DNA of 64,000 nt. It comes from Sphingomonas sp. Root241 (GTDB taxonomy: Bacteria > Pseudomonadota > Alphaproteobacteria > Sphingomonadales > Sphingomonadaceae). The translations under genes and the position numbers were made by a program. The stretch covers positions 124,001-188,000 of the forward strand of contig NZ_LMIV01000002.1 in NCBI RefSeq assembly GCF_001428865.1, written 5' to 3'. Below are positions 37,802 through 48,189 of the stretch, in pieces. The notes below the pieces were generated by a model that was not told the DNA's origin, ran no database searches, and saw only the letters and a program-made list of their open reading frames with translations. Each line of letters begins with the position of its first letter. Position 1 is the first letter of the stretch.

Positions 37802-38712
37802 CCGCCGAACAGCCGGCGAATCTCTTCGGGGGCGCCCACCAGCAGGTCGCGCGCAACTGCGATCGGCAGAGCCGGATCGGACGGCGCGCCTGCCTCTTGG
37901 GCATAGACATGGACGCTGCCGTCTTCGGACAGCAATTCGGCCCTGAGCGTCATGATCGCGCCTTCGATCGTCGCCAGCGCCGCCACCGGCGAGTGGCAAT
38001 CGGCCTTAAGCGCGTCGAGCAGCGCGCGCTCGGCGAGGACGCAGGCATGGGTCTGAGGATCGTCGATCTTCGCGAGCATCGCCCGGGCATGCGAATCGTC
38101 GGCGCGGCACTCGACGCCGACTGCGCCTTGTGCCGGTGCGGGCAACATCAGGTTGATCGGAATCGCGCTTCCGACGTCATGGCGTCCCAGCCGATCGAGC
38201 CCGGCAGCCGCGAGCAGGGTCGCATCGGCCTCACCCGCGGCGAGCCTGGCCAGTCGCGTGTCGACATTGCCGCGGAACAGCACGATCTCCAGATCGGGCC
38301 GCAATCTGCGCATCTGCGCCGCGCGCCGCGGCGAGCTCGTCCCCAATACCGCCCCCTGCCGCAGCGCCTCGATCGAGCCGGCACCGACCAGTCGATCCTG
38401 CACATCGGCGCGCGGCAGCATCGCCGCGATCGCGATCTCGGCGGGGCGGATCGTCTCGACGTCCTTCATCGAATGCACTGCACAGTCGATCTCGCCGTCC
38501 AGCAATGCGCGGTCGAGCTCCTTGGTCCACAGCGCCTTGCCGCCGATCTCGGCGAGCGCGCGGTCCTGCACTTTGTCGCCGGTGGTGCGGATCGGGACGA
38601 TCTCGATGGCGTCGGGCGCGAGCGCATGCGCGGCGACCAGCGCATCGCGCACCATATTGGCCTGGGTGAGGGCGAGCGGCGAGCCGCGGCTGCCGAGACG
38701 GAAGATGGGCAT
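37798..38712 (-). CDS. hemC: hydroxymethylbilane synthase (porphobilinogen deaminase)
   Basis: Polymerises four porphobilinogens. 304 aa. Motifs: IFRLGSRGSPLALTQA, GDKVQDRALAEIGGKALWTKELDRALLDGEIDCAVHSMKDV, LGTSSPRRAAQ, LFRGNVDTRL, and the dipyrromethane-cofactor Cys239 in LKADCHSPVAA. Heads a leftward unit hemC-hemD-Mic60-like-gcdH-GNAT-CaiB. Divergent from tsaD with only 37 bp between. Confidence 0.96.
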   Translation of the reverse strand: MPIFRLGSRGSPLALTQANMVRDALVAAHALAPDAIEIVPIRTTGDKVQDRALAEIGGKALWTKELDRALLDGEIDCAVHSMKDVETIRPAEIAIAAMLPRADVQDRLVGAGSIEALRQGAVLGTSSPRRAAQMRRLRPDLEIVLFRGNVDTRLARLAAGEADATLLAAAGLDRLGRHDVGSAIPINLMLPAPAQGAVGVECRADDSHARAMLAKIDDPQTHACVLAERALLDALKADCHSPVAALATIEGAIMTLRAELLSEDGSVHVYAQEAGAPSDPALPIAVARDLLVGAPEEIRRLFGG

Positions 38713-38749
38713 GGCTTGTGCTAATGCCCCCGTGGACTAATTGGATGCA

Positions 38750-39775
38750 ATGGCGCTGATCCTTGGAATTGAATCGAGCTGCGACGAGACCGCCGCCGCC
38801 TTGGTGACGAGTGATCGCCGGATCCTCGCCCACAAGCTCGCGGGGCAGGAGGCGGCGCACCGGCCCTATGGCGGCGTCGTCCCCGAAATCGCGGCGCGCG
38901 CGCATGTCGAAGTGATCGGTCCGCTGGTCGAGGCGGCGCTCGCCGAGGCGGGAGTGGCGCTCGATGACGTCGACGCCGTTGCCGCCACTGCGGGGCCCGG
39001 GCTGATCGGCGGGGTGATGGTGGGCCTCGTCACCGGCAAGGCGCTCGCGCTGGCCAGCGGCAAGCCGCTGATCGCGGTAAACCATCTCGAAGGCCATGGC
39101 CTGTCACCGCGGCTCGCCGATCCCGAGCTCGCTTTCCCCTATCTGCTGCTGCTCGTCTCGGGCGGGCATTGCCAGTTGCTGCTGGTCGAAGGAGTGGGAC
39201 GCTATCGCCGGCTCGCCACGACGATCGACGATGCCGCGGGAGAAGCGTTCGACAAGACCGCCAAATTGCTCGGCCTCGGCTTTCCCGGCGGTCCCGCAGT
39301 CGAGAAGGCCGCGGCGCAGGGTGACCCCCGCGCCGTGCCGCTGCCGCGCCCGTTGGTCGGCTCGGCCGAGCCGCATTTCTCGTTCGCCGGGCTCAAGAGC
39401 GCCGTCGCGCGCGTGGTCGGCCAGTATAGTGCCGAGGATATCGCCGCTTCTTTCCAGCAGGCAGTGGTCGATTGCCTGCTCGATCGTACCCGGCGGGCGT
39501 TGCAATCGGTCGAGGCCACGGCCCTGGTCGTGGCCGGCGGAGTCGCTGCGAATGCAGGCGTTCGCACCGCGCTTGAATCGCTCGCCCGCGAACACGGCAT
39601 GCGTTTCGTCGCGCCGCCTCTGTGGCTGTGCACCGACAATGCCGCGATGATCGCCTGGGCCGGCGCCGAGCGATTCGCCGCCGGGCTCACCGATCCGCTC
39701 GATTTTCCGGCGCGGCCGCGCTGGCCGCTCGATCCGGGGGCGGAAAAGGTCCGCGGCGCAGGCGTGAAGGCATGA
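38750..39775 (+). CDS. tsaD: tRNA N6-threonylcarbamoyladenosine (t6A37) transferase TsaD
   Basis: Essential enzyme for t6A on ANN-decoding tRNAs. 341 aa: [17 protein letters not shown] start, [12 protein letters not shown], the metal ligands His112 and His116 in [20 protein letters not shown] and [13 protein letters not shown] prefer ATG 38750 ([10 protein letters not shown]) over TTG 38741, because a -10-like TAATTG (38738-38743) ends 6 nt before it, suggesting a leaderless start. Confidence 0.96.
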   Translation: MALILGIESSCDETAAALVTSDRRILAHKLAGQEAAHRPYGGVVPEIAARAHVEVIGPLVEAALAEAGVALDDVDAVAATAGPGLIGGVMVGLVTGKALALASGKPLIAVNHLEGHGLSPRLADPELAFPYLLLLVSGGHCQLLLVEGVGRYRRLATTIDDAAGEAFDKTAKLLGLGFPGGPAVEKAAAQGDPRAVPLPRPLVGSAEPHFSFAGLKSAVARVVGQYSAEDIAASFQQAVVDCLLDRTRRALQSVEATALVVAGGVAANAGVRTALESLAREHGMRFVAPPLWLCTDNAAMIAWAGAERFAAGLTDPLDFPARPRWPLDPGAEKVRGAGVKA

Positions 39776-39785
39776 GGATTCGGTC

Positions 39786-40763
39786 ATGAGGATCGGAGTG
39801 ATCGGCGGCGGCGCCTGGGGTACCGCATTGGCGCAGGTGGCGGCGCGCGGCGGGCAACCCGTCACGCTCTGGGCGCGTGAATCCGAAGTGGTCGAGAGCG
39901 TCAACGAATCGCATGAGAATCGCCACTTCCTCGCCGGCGTCGCGCTTTCCGATACGATCCGTGCCACCGGCGACCTCGCCGACCTCGCCGGCCATGATGC
40001 TTTGCTCGTCGTCGCCCCGGCCCAGCATGTCCGCGCCGTCCTCGCCGCCGCTCCGATCGGCAGCACGCCGCTCCTGCTCTGCGCCAAGGGGATCGAGGCG
40101 GGCAGCCGCCTGCTCGTCGGCGAAGTCGCGCACCAGGCAGCGCCCGATGCGCCGATCGCCGTCCTCTCAGGCCCCACCTTCGCGCACGAAGTCGCCGCCG
40201 GAAAGCCCACTGCGGTCACACTCGCCTGCGAGGACGAGGAACTACGCGCGCGCCTTGCCGAGCGCCTGGCCGGTCCCGCCTTCCGCACTTATGGCTCGGC
40301 CGACGTGATCGGCGCGGAGATCGGCGGCGCGGTCAAGAACGTTCTCGCGATCGCCTGCGGCGTGGTCGAGGGCGCCGGACTCGGTCTGAATGCCCGCGCC
40401 GCGCTGATCGCGCGCGGTTTCGCCGAGATGACGCGTTTCGGCCTCGCCCGTGGCGGCCAGGCCGAAACGCTCACCGGCCTCTCGGGTCTCGGCGATCTCG
40501 TCCTCACCTGCTCCTCGACCAATTCGCGCAATTTCTCGCTCGGCGTCGGACTCGGCCAGGGAAAGCGCGCCGCCGAGCTGATGGCCGATCGCAAGACCGT
40601 GGCCGAAGGGGCCTTCACTGCCCCGGTGCTCCGCGAGGCCGCCGCCGAAGCCGGAGTCGACATGCCGGTGACGCAGGCAGTCAACGCCTTGCTGGAAGGC
40701 GCCGCGGTGCGGGACGTGATCGAGGCGCTGCTCAGCCGCCCGCTGCGGGAGGAAGTCCAATGA
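39786..40763 (+). CDS. gpsA: NAD(P)H-dependent glycerol-3-phosphate dehydrogenase
   Basis: Makes glycerol-3-phosphate for phospholipids. 325 aa. Rossmann motif GVIGGGAWGTALAQVAARGG at residues 4-23, HENRHFLAGV, LCAKGIEAGS, LSGPTFAHEVAAGKPTAVTLA and the catalytic Lys in EIGGAVKNVLAIACGVVEGAGLG. Its stop overlaps the DUF1697 start by 4 nt. Confidence 0.96.
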   Translation: MRIGVIGGGAWGTALAQVAARGGQPVTLWARESEVVESVNESHENRHFLAGVALSDTIRATGDLADLAGHDALLVVAPAQHVRAVLAAAPIGSTPLLLCAKGIEAGSRLLVGEVAHQAAPDAPIAVLSGPTFAHEVAAGKPTAVTLACEDEELRARLAERLAGPAFRTYGSADVIGAEIGGAVKNVLAIACGVVEGAGLGLNARAALIARGFAEMTRFGLARGGQAETLTGLSGLGDLVLTCSSTNSRNFSLGVGLGQGKRAAELMADRKTVAEGAFTAPVLREAAAEAGVDMPVTQAVNALLEGAAVRDVIEALLSRPLREEVQ

Positions 40764-41296
40764 AGTGGGCGGCGATGCTGCGCGGGATCAATCTCGGCAA
40801 GCGGCAGCTCAAATCGGCCGAATTGAAGGCCGTGGTCGAGGGAATGGGCTTCACCGAGGTCAAGACGATCCTCGCCTCGGGCAATGTCGTCTTCGAGGCG
40901 GGCGACGCGAAACCCGAAACACTCGAGCGCGATCTCCATACCGCGTTGGAGAAAGCGACCGGGCTCAAGTCCGAGGCCTTCGTCCGCAGCCGCGCCGAGC
41001 TTGCCACGCTGGTCGAAGCCAATCCCTTCCCCGAAGCGGCACGTGAGCGCCCGAGCTTCCTCGTCGTCAGCTTCCACCGCGATTCCGTCGACAAGGCGGC
41101 GATCGATCGGCTGGCCCAGAGCTATGACGGCCCCGAACGGATGGTGGTGGTCGGCCGCGAGCTGTTCACCGATTTTCCCGACGGCCAGGGTCGCTCGAAC
41201 CTGATCCCGGTGCTGCAGAAGGCGAAGCTCTCGCAGGCCAATACCGGGCGGAACTGGAACACGGTGCAGAAACTGCTCGCCGCGCTCGACTCCTAG
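40760..41296 (+). CDS. DUF1697 family protein
   Basis: 178 aa: WAAMLRGINLGKRQLKSAELKAVVEGMGFTEVKTILASGNVVFEA is the DUF1697 signature; NWNTVQKLLAAL closes it. No known function for the family. Co-translated with gpsA. The stop shares CTAG with the convergent sdhAF4-type gene. Confidence 0.9.
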   Translation: MKWAAMLRGINLGKRQLKSAELKAVVEGMGFTEVKTILASGNVVFEAGDAKPETLERDLHTALEKATGLKSEAFVRSRAELATLVEANPFPEAARERPSFLVVSFHRDSVDKAAIDRLAQSYDGPERMVVVGRELFTDFPDGQGRSNLIPVLQKAKLSQANTGRNWNTVQKLLAALDS

Positions 41297-41445
41297 AAGT
41301 CGACGGCGATACCCTTGCGCTCCCAATCGCCGTAGCGCGTCGGGTCGAGCGGGTCGGTTGACGGCGCGGCGGGTGCGGGCTTGGGCACCGGCGGGCTCTT
41401 CGAGAGATGCTGCGGGGGCTTCACATGGCTCGGGCGCTGGCCCAT
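41293..41445 (-). CDS. DUF1674/SDHAF4-type succinate dehydrogenase assembly factor
   Basis: A 50-aa protein ending DPTRYGDWERKGIAVDF; this D.TR.GDWE.KG...DF ending defines DUF1674/SDHAF4, which helps flavinylated SdhA assemble in mitochondria and many alphaproteobacteria. The N-terminal half is a Pro/Lys/Ser-rich disordered segment. The start taken is ATG of MGQRPSHVKPP; a longer form from 41475 (MGALLIGASAM...) would overlap the rsmB start. No sdh genes are in the window. Confidence 0.85.
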   Translation of the reverse strand: MGQRPSHVKPPQHLSKSPPVPKPAPAAPSTDPLDPTRYGDWERKGIAVDF

Positions 41446-41458
41446 GGCACTGGCTCCA

Positions 41459-42748
41459 ATGAGTAAAGCCCCCAATCGCCCCCGCCGCCCGAGCGGTCAA
41501 GAGCCCGACGGCCCCGGCGTTCCCGCGCGCCGGGCGGCGCTCAAGCTGCTCGACGCCGTACTCCGCCGCGGCCTCGCGCTCGAACAGGCGCTGGATTCGG
41601 CTGCCTCCGGCCTCGCGCCCAATGATCGCGGGCTCGCGCATGCGATCGCCGCCGAAACGCTCCGCCGGCTTCCCGATCTCGATGCGCTGATCGATTCGGC
41701 TACCCAGCGCGACTTGCCTGATGACGCCAAGGCGCGCTTCGCATTGCGCATCGCCTTGGTCCAGGCGCTGGTGCTCGGCACCCCCGGCCATGCCGCGATC
41801 TCCACGGTTCTCCCGCTCGTCGATGGCGGGCCCCGGAAACTCGTCCACGGCGTGTTCGGCACGCTGATTCGGCAGGGAGCGAGTCTGCCGGAGCCTCCCA
41901 CGCTTCCCGACTCGGTGGCGCTGCGCTGGCACGCCGCCTGGGGCGATCAGATGATCGAAGATGCAGAGCGCGCCATCGCCGTCCCGCCGCCGCTCGACCT
42001 GACGTTGCGCGATCCGGCGCACGCACCCGATCTGCCGGGCAAGAGCCTGCTGCCCGGCCATCTTCGCCTCGACGAAAAGGCCGCGGTCACCGGCATCGAA
42101 GGTTATGCCGAAGGCGATTGGTGGGTGCAGGATCTCGCCGCCTCGATCCCCGCCCGGCTGCTCGGCAAGGGCAGCGGCACAGCACTCGATCTTTGCGCCG
42201 CGCCCGGGGGCAAGACGCTCCAGCTCGCCGCAGCCGGCTGGGCCGTGACCGCCGTGGATGTCTCTGAAAGTCGTCTCGCGCGACTTCACGAAAATCTCGC
42301 ACGCACCGGGCTCGCCGCGACGGTGATCGCCGCCGATCTCTTTAAATGGCAGCCGGATGCGCCTGCCGATGCCGTGCTGCTCGACGCGCCGTGCAGCGCC
42401 ACCGGCATCTTCCGGCGCCACCCCGACGTGCTCCACCGCGTCCGCCCCTCGCTGATCGCCGAAATGGCCGCGCTCCAGTCTGGTCTGCTGGCCCGCGCCG
42501 CTTCATGGGTGAAGCCCGGCGGCACGCTGGTCTTCTCCACCTGCTCGCTCGAGCCGCAGGAAGGCGAAGCGCAGCTCACCCGCTTCCTTGCCGAGCATCC
42601 CGAATTCGCGATTGCGCCGATATCGCCCGATGAACTCCCGCAGGGCATCGCGCCGCGCGAAGACGGCGCGCTCCGTCTCCTGCCCGGCGTGCTCGCGGAG
42701 AAAGGCGGGCTCGACGGCTTCTTCATCGCACGGCTACGAAGGGGCTGA
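41459..42748 (+). CDS. rsmB: RsmB/NOP family rRNA (cytosine-C5) methyltransferase
   Basis: SAM-dependent m5C methyltransferase, most likely acting on C967 of 16S rRNA. 429 aa. An N-terminal NusB-like RNA-binding domain (RRAALKLLDAVLRRGLALEQAL) is followed by the catalytic domain: DLCAAPGGKTLQLAAAG (SAM), LLDAPCSATGIFRRHPDVL and FSTCSLEPQEGEAQ, with the two functional Cys. The start could be ATG 41459 or 41444; the first gives MSKAPNRPRRPS. Divergent from sdhAF4, with start codons almost touching. Confidence 0.92.
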   Translation: MSKAPNRPRRPSGQEPDGPGVPARRAALKLLDAVLRRGLALEQALDSAASGLAPNDRGLAHAIAAETLRRLPDLDALIDSATQRDLPDDAKARFALRIALVQALVLGTPGHAAISTVLPLVDGGPRKLVHGVFGTLIRQGASLPEPPTLPDSVALRWHAAWGDQMIEDAERAIAVPPPLDLTLRDPAHAPDLPGKSLLPGHLRLDEKAAVTGIEGYAEGDWWVQDLAASIPARLLGKGSGTALDLCAAPGGKTLQLAAAGWAVTAVDVSESRLARLHENLARTGLAATVIAADLFKWQPDAPADAVLLDAPCSATGIFRRHPDVLHRVRPSLIAEMAALQSGLLARAASWVKPGGTLVFSTCSLEPQEGEAQLTRFLAEHPEFAIAPISPDELPQGIAPREDGALRLLPGVLAEKGGLDGFFIARLRRG

Positions 42749-42772
42749 AGCCGTCATCGGCGTGAACCCCGG

Positions 42773-42800
42773 TTGCGCGCGAATCATGCCATGCTAGAGC
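42773..42800 (+). promoter_or_regulatory. candidate rpe promoter (leaderless type)
   Basis: TTGCGC (42773-42778), a 16-nt spacer and TAGAGC (42795-42800), ending 7 nt before the rpe ATG (42808). No Shine-Dalgarno is seen, in keeping with a leaderless message. Confidence 0.45.
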
Positions 42801-42807
42801 AATCGAC

Positions 42808-43467
42808 ATGCCCGCCGTCCGCATCGCCCCCTCGATCCTTTCCGCCGACTTCGCTCGTCTCGGCGAGGAGATCCGCGCGATCGACGCCGCGGGGGCCGAC
42901 TGGATCCATGTCGACGTCATGGACGGGCATTTCGTGCCCAACATCACGATCGGTCCTGCAGTGATCAAGGCACTCCGGCCGCACACCGCCAAGCCGTTCG
43001 ACGTCCATCTGATGATCACGCCGGTCGATCCACTACTCGCCGCCTTCGCCGATGCCGGCGCCGATACCATCTCGGTGCATCCGGAATCGGGCCCGCACCT
43101 CCATCGCACGCTCCAGACGATCAAGGCGCTGGGCAAGCGCGCCGGCGTGGTGCTGAACCCCGCGACCCCCGTCGATGTCGTCGACCATGTCATGGACATG
43201 ATCGACCTGATCCTCGTGATGAGCGTCAATCCCGGCTTCGGCGGGCAGAAGTTCATCGAGAGCCAGCTTCCCAAGATCACCGAGCTCCGCCGGCGGATCA
43301 CCGCATCGGGCCGCGCGATCGACCTCGAGGTCGATGGCGGCGTCGATCGGGATACCGCGCCGCGCGTGATCGCCGCGGGCGCCGACGCGCTGGTCGCCGG
43401 CACCGCCACCTTCACCGGCGGCCGAGATCATTATGCCGACAACATCGCTGCGTTAAGGGGCGGATGA
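42808..43467 (+). CDS. rpe: ribulose-phosphate 3-epimerase
   Basis: Interconverts ribulose-5-P and xylulose-5-P. 219 aa TIM barrel: [17 protein letters not shown], the metal Asp/His set in [19 protein letters not shown] and [34 protein letters not shown], and AGTATF. Overlaps the heparinase-like gene by 4 nt. Confidence 0.97.
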   Translation: MPAVRIAPSILSADFARLGEEIRAIDAAGADWIHVDVMDGHFVPNITIGPAVIKALRPHTAKPFDVHLMITPVDPLLAAFADAGADTISVHPESGPHLHRTLQTIKALGKRAGVVLNPATPVDVVDHVMDMIDLILVMSVNPGFGGQKFIESQLPKITELRRRITASGRAIDLEVDGGVDRDTAPRVIAAGADALVAGTATFTGGRDHYADNIAALRGG

Positions 43468-45197
43468 ACGATTCACCGCCCGGGTCCGGCGCCGACGGAG
43501 TCGAGGAAGGCAAACGGCTCATCCGCACCGGCGGCGATCGCGGGCTGAGCCTTGCCGAGCGCATCTCCGAACGCTTCCAGCGCCTGACCTGGGGCACGCC
43601 GCTCCACGCGATGCGGCTGCGCGGACGCCATCCGCTCAAGCTCATCGCGGTCCCCGACGATCCCTTTTTCGGCGATGTCCATCGCGGTAACGGCCTGCTT
43701 CAGGGCGTGGTCCGCTTCCGCGGCGAGGAACGCGCGATCGAGCAGCTCGATTTCAGCAAGCCCGGCTGGTCGACTCCCTTTGCCGAATATCTCCAGAGCT
43801 TCGCCTGGCTTCGCGATCTATCCAGCGTCACGACCCGCGCGCAGGGCGCGCCGATCGCCGAGGAGATCATGCGGCGCTGGCTGGAGGCGCATGGCGAGAA
43901 AGTCTCCGATCCGGCATGGCGCGCCGATCAATGGGGCCGGCGCATCCTGTTCTGGACCGCGCATGCCCCGCTGATCCTCTCGTCCAGCAATCTGATCTAC
44001 CGGTCGAGCGTGCTCCATGCGTTAGCCCGAGGGGCGCGGCACCTCGATCGCAGCGCCGATCGCGTTCAGCCCGGGGTGGCGCGGATCGCCGCCTGGTGCG
44101 GGGTGCTGGTAGCGGGTCTGTCGATGCCGGGCGGAGATCCGCGCCGCGCATTTGGCGAAAATGGACTCAAGCGCGCGCTCGAGCATTCGGTGTTTGAGGA
44201 TGGCGGCAGTGTCACGCGCTCGCCCGCCGCGCAGCTCGAATCGATCCAGCTCCTGACCATATTGGAAGAGGCCTATGCCTCGCGCCGGCTCCGGACCCCG
44301 GACTTCATCGATGCCACGCGCGCGCGCATGGTCACCGCATTGCTCGGGCTATGCCATGGCGACAAGGGCCTTTCGAGCTGGCAGGGCTCGGGGCCGATTG
44401 CAGGCGACGTCATCGAGCAAGTGATCGAGGCGACTGGCGTGCGTACCCGTCCGCTCAAGCAGGCACGCGAATGGGGCTATCAGCGGCTCGCTGCGGGACA
44501 GAGCGTGCTGATCATGGATGCCGCGCCGCCGCCATTGGCGCGGCTGGTCGAGGGCGGCTGCGCCTCGACCTTGGCGTTCGAATTCTCCGACGGCACGGAT
44601 CGCATCGTCGTCAATTGCGGCGGCGCGCGCTCGGCGAATGCCCTTGTCCCCGCGGCGCTCACCGAAGGCTTGCGCACCACCGCCGCGCATTCCACTCTCG
44701 TGCTCAGCAACAGCAATTCGACGGCGATCCATTCGGACGGCACGCTCGGCCGCGGCGTGGTCGAAGTCGAGCTCGCGCGGCACGAGACCGACAGCGCGAG
44801 CCGGATCGAGGCGAGCCATGACGGCTATGTTCGCCGTCTCGGCTATCTCCATCGTCGTGTCGTGGCGATGTCGCCCGATGGCAGGGACATCCGTGGTGAG
44901 GACATGCTGCTCCCCGCTGATCGGCGCAAGCACAAGACTCCGACGCCTTTCACCGCGCGCTTCCATCTCCACCCGCAGGTCGAAGTGACGCCCACCGCCG
45001 ATGGTTTCGCCGCGATCCTGCGCACTGCCTCGGGGCATCTCTGGCAATTCCGCTGCAAGGGCGGCGAGCTCACGATCGAGGACAGCCTCTGGGTCGATCC
45101 GCGCGGTCGCCCGCTGCCCAGCCAGCAGCTCGTCGTCACCGGCGCCAGCCCCGCGGGCGGGACCAATCTCAGCTGGCTGTTCCACCGGGCGAAATAG
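43464..45197 (+). CDS. heparinase II/III family protein
   Basis: 577 aa. The N-terminal half is an alpha/alpha-toroid-like helical domain ([43 protein letters not shown]); the C-terminal half is the beta-sandwich typical of heparinase II/III ([40 protein letters not shown]). No signal peptide is visible, and this rpe-heparinase-purH neighbourhood is common in alphaproteobacteria that do not degrade heparin, so its true substrate is unknown. Co-translated with rpe. Confidence 0.85.
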   Translation: MNDSPPGSGADGVEEGKRLIRTGGDRGLSLAERISERFQRLTWGTPLHAMRLRGRHPLKLIAVPDDPFFGDVHRGNGLLQGVVRFRGEERAIEQLDFSKPGWSTPFAEYLQSFAWLRDLSSVTTRAQGAPIAEEIMRRWLEAHGEKVSDPAWRADQWGRRILFWTAHAPLILSSSNLIYRSSVLHALARGARHLDRSADRVQPGVARIAAWCGVLVAGLSMPGGDPRRAFGENGLKRALEHSVFEDGGSVTRSPAAQLESIQLLTILEEAYASRRLRTPDFIDATRARMVTALLGLCHGDKGLSSWQGSGPIAGDVIEQVIEATGVRTRPLKQAREWGYQRLAAGQSVLIMDAAPPPLARLVEGGCASTLAFEFSDGTDRIVVNCGGARSANALVPAALTEGLRTTAAHSTLVLSNSNSTAIHSDGTLGRGVVEVELARHETDSASRIEASHDGYVRRLGYLHRRVVAMSPDGRDIRGEDMLLPADRRKHKTPTPFTARFHLHPQVEVTPTADGFAAILRTASGHLWQFRCKGGELTIEDSLWVDPRGRPLPSQQLVVTGASPAGGTNLSWLFHRAK

Positions 45198-45236
45198 GGG
45201 TTGCGACGTGGGGCTCGATCCTTAGGAGGACGGGCC

Positions 45237-46799
45237 ATGGACCAGGTCACGATCAAGCGCGCGCTCCTTTCGGTTTCCGACAAGGCTGGAATCATCGAAC
45301 TCGGGCAGGCGCTAGCGGCGCAGGGCGTCGAGCTCGTCTCCACCGGCGGCACTGCAAAGGCACTGCGCGACGCGGGACTCGAGGTCCGCGACATCTCCGA
45401 TCTCACCGGCTTTCCCGAGATGATGGACGGCCGGGTCAAGACGCTCCATCCCAAGGTCCATGGCGGCCTGCTCGCCGTACGCGACAATGCCGAGCACCTC
45501 GCCTCGATGGACGAACACGCAATCGGGGCGATCGATCTGGTGGTGGTGAACCTCTATCCCTTCGCCCAGACCGTGGCGCGCGGTGCAGCGCGCGAGGAGA
45601 TCATCGAGAATATCGATATCGGCGGTCCCTCGATGGTGCGTTCGGCGGCGAAGAACCACGAATCGGTCGCGATCCTAACCGATCCCGCCGACTACGCGCT
45701 TGTTCACGGAGGCGGCACGACGCTGGAGCAGCGCCGGAAGTTCGCCGCCAAGGCCTATGCCGCCACCGCCGCTTATGACGCCGCGATTGCGAGCTGGTTC
45801 GCCTTCGCCGATCAGGGTGAGGCGTTCCCCGCCACGCTGCCGGTCGCCCTCACCAAGGGCCCCGAACTGCGCTACGGCGAGAATCCACACCAGTCGGCGG
45901 CGCTCTACCTTCCCCAGACCGGCACGCGCGGCATCGCGCAGGCCGAGCAGCTGCAGGGCAAGGCGCTCAGCTACAACAATTACAACGACGCCGATGCCGC
46001 GCTCGAATTGGTTTCCGAGTTCAAGGACGGTCCGCCCACGGTGGTCATCGTCAAGCACGCCAACCCGTGCGGCGTCGCCACTGCCGATACGCTGAAGGCA
46101 GCCTATCTCGAGGCGCTCGCCTGCGATTCGGTTTCTGCGTTCGGCGGCATCATCGCGGTCAACCGCACGCTCGACCGCGAGACTGCCGAGGCGATGGCCG
46201 GCATCTTCACCGAAGTCGTCGTCGCCCCCGATGCGGACGCGGATGCCCGCGCCGTCTTCGCTACGAAGAAGAATCTTCGCCTGCTGATCACCGGCGACTT
46301 GCCCGACCCCGCCCGCCCGGGCTTGATGCTCAAGTCGATCGCCGGCGGGATGCTCGTTCAGTCCCGCGACAATGGCCGACTCGGCGAACTCAAGGTGGTG
46401 ACGAAGCGTGCACCGACCGAACAGGAGCTCGCCGATTGCCGCTTCGCCTGGACCGTGGCCAAGCACGTCAAGTCGAATGCGATCGTCTATGCCAAGGGCG
46501 GCAGCACGGCCGGGATCGGCGCGGGCCAGATGAACCGTCTCGAATCGGCGCGCATCGCCGCGTGGAAGGCCAAGGATGCTGCCGACAAGGCTGGCTGGGC
46601 CCAGCCGCGGACGATCGGCTCGGCAGTCGCCTCGGATGCCTTCTTCCCCTTCGCCGACGGCCTGCTGGCGGCGGTCGAAGCCGGCGCCACTGCCGTGATC
46701 CAGCCCGGCGGCTCGATCCGCGACGACGAAGTCATCGCCGCCGCCGACGAAGCCGGGCTCGCAATGGTGTTCACCGGAATGCGGCATTTCCGCCACTGA
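45237..46799 (+). CDS. purH: bifunctional AICAR transformylase / IMP cyclohydrolase
   Basis: Last two steps of IMP synthesis. 520 aa. IMP cyclohydrolase domain: [62 protein letters not shown] transformylase domain: [42 protein letters not shown] with the catalytic Lys-His, [10 protein letters not shown] and [20 protein letters not shown]. The start is the ATG of [12 protein letters not shown], preceded by AGGAGG. Confidence 0.97.
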   Translation: MDQVTIKRALLSVSDKAGIIELGQALAAQGVELVSTGGTAKALRDAGLEVRDISDLTGFPEMMDGRVKTLHPKVHGGLLAVRDNAEHLASMDEHAIGAIDLVVVNLYPFAQTVARGAAREEIIENIDIGGPSMVRSAAKNHESVAILTDPADYALVHGGGTTLEQRRKFAAKAYAATAAYDAAIASWFAFADQGEAFPATLPVALTKGPELRYGENPHQSAALYLPQTGTRGIAQAEQLQGKALSYNNYNDADAALELVSEFKDGPPTVVIVKHANPCGVATADTLKAAYLEALACDSVSAFGGIIAVNRTLDRETAEAMAGIFTEVVVAPDADADARAVFATKKNLRLLITGDLPDPARPGLMLKSIAGGMLVQSRDNGRLGELKVVTKRAPTEQELADCRFAWTVAKHVKSNAIVYAKGGSTAGIGAGQMNRLESARIAAWKAKDAADKAGWAQPRTIGSAVASDAFFPFADGLLAAVEAGATAVIQPGGSIRDDEVIAAADEAGLAMVFTGMRHFRH

Positions 46800-46813
46800 C
46801 CGGCGCTGTCATC

Positions 46814-46832
46814 AGGTCAGCCTTGCTGACCT
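46814..46832 (+). terminator. perfect hairpin after purH
   Basis: AGGTCAGC (46814-46821), loop CTT, GCTGACCT (46825-46832): a perfect 8-bp stem 15 nt after the purH stop. T-rich DNA comes about 20 nt later, not directly after, so it may be a Rho-type or processing hairpin rather than an intrinsic terminator. It lies in the 124-bp gap before the E1-alpha gene. Confidence 0.45.
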
Positions 46833-46923
46833 ACTCGACAAGGCTTTTGAAATTTTATAACAAGCGTCCGGAAACCGGGCCCGTGCGTTCACGAAGCGAC
46901 ACGGCCTGCAATTCGGAGAGACC

Positions 46924-48189
46924 ATGGACGCCTCGCGCGCCAATTTGCCGCCGCTATCGCTGCATGTGCCGGAACCCAGATTCCGCCCTGGCGACGAAGC
47001 CGACTTCAGCGATGTCGATGTTCCGCCCGCAGGTTCGGCCCGCCGCCCGGACACCGCCGAACCCGCCGCCAACTTTCATGAGCTCGCATACACGCTTGTT
47101 CGTGTGCTCGACGAATCGGGCCAGGCGGTCGGCCCGTGGAACCCGCGACTCGATGCGCAAGTGCTCCGCAAGATGCTCCGTTCGATGGCGATGGTCCGCG
47201 CGTTCGATGAGCGCATGTTCCGCGCCCAGCGGCAGGGCAAGACCAGCTTCTACATGAAGTCGACCGGCGAGGAGGCCGTATCGGTCGCCGCGACGATGGC
47301 GCTCGCCAGCGACGACATGTGCTTTCCCTCCTATCGCCAGCAGGGAATCCTGATCACGCGCGGCTATCCGCTGGTCACGATGATGAACCAGATCTACTCG
47401 AACAAGGGCGATCCGCTGCAGGGCCGGCAGTTGCCGATCATGTATTCGGCCAAGGACCACGGCTTCTTCTCGATCTCGGGCAATCTCGCCACGCAATATC
47501 CGCAGGCAGTGGGCTGGGCGATGGCGAGCGCGGCGAAGGGCGATACCCGAATCGCGGCGACCTGGTGCGGCGAGGGATCGACCGCGGAAGGCGACTTCCA
47601 CTCGGCGATGACCTTCGCGACCGTCTACAAGGCGCCAGTCATCCTCAACGTCGTCAACAATCAATGGGCGATCAGCAGCTTTTCGGGCTTTGCCGGCGCC
47701 GAAGCGACGACCTTCGCGGCGCGCGCGGTGGGCTATGGCATCGCCGGGCTGCGCGTCGATGGCAACGACGCGCTGGCGGTCTATGCAGCCACGCAATGGG
47801 CCGCCGAACGCGCGCGGACCAATCAGGGCCCGACGCTGATCGAGCATTTCACCTATCGTGCCGAGGGGCACTCCACGTCCGATGACCCGACCGCCTATCG
47901 CTCGGCGGGCGAGCCCAATGCGTGGCCGCTCGGCGATCCGGTCCGCCGACTGAAGGATCACCTCATCGCGCTCGGCGAATGGGACGAGGAGCGCCACGCC
48001 GCGCAGGATCTCGAGCTCGCCGAGGAAGTGAAGCGCGCGCAGAAGGAAGCCGAGAAGAACGGCATCCTCGGCCATGGCATGCACCAGCCCTTCGAGACGA
48101 TGTTCGAAGGGGTGTTCGAAGAGATGCCGTGGCACCTCAAGGAACAGTCGGAACAGATGATCGCCGAGCGCAAGGCTGCGGGGATATGA
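46924..48189 (+). CDS. bkdA1: branched-chain 2-oxoacid dehydrogenase E1 alpha
   Basis: Thiamine-diphosphate subunit that decarboxylates the 2-oxoacids of Val, Leu and Ile. 421 aa, with the ~50-residue N-terminal extension seen in BCKDH rather than PDH. Motifs: MAMVRAFDERMFRAQRQGKTSFYMKSTGEEA, the TPP-binding GEGSTAEGDFHSAM...VVNNQWAIS, and the phosphorylation-loop-like region YRAEGHSTSDDPTAYR. First gene of E1a-E1b-E2; no E3 follows, so a shared dihydrolipoyl dehydrogenase elsewhere is needed. Confidence 0.9.
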   Translation: MDASRANLPPLSLHVPEPRFRPGDEADFSDVDVPPAGSARRPDTAEPAANFHELAYTLVRVLDESGQAVGPWNPRLDAQVLRKMLRSMAMVRAFDERMFRAQRQGKTSFYMKSTGEEAVSVAATMALASDDMCFPSYRQQGILITRGYPLVTMMNQIYSNKGDPLQGRQLPIMYSAKDHGFFSISGNLATQYPQAVGWAMASAAKGDTRIAATWCGEGSTAEGDFHSAMTFATVYKAPVILNVVNNQWAISSFSGFAGAEATTFAARAVGYGIAGLRVDGNDALAVYAATQWAAERARTNQGPTLIEHFTYRAEGHSTSDDPTAYRSAGEPNAWPLGDPVRRLKDHLIALGEWDEERHAAQDLELAEEVKRAQKEAEKNGILGHGMHQPFETMFEGVFEEMPWHLKEQSEQMIAERKAAGI

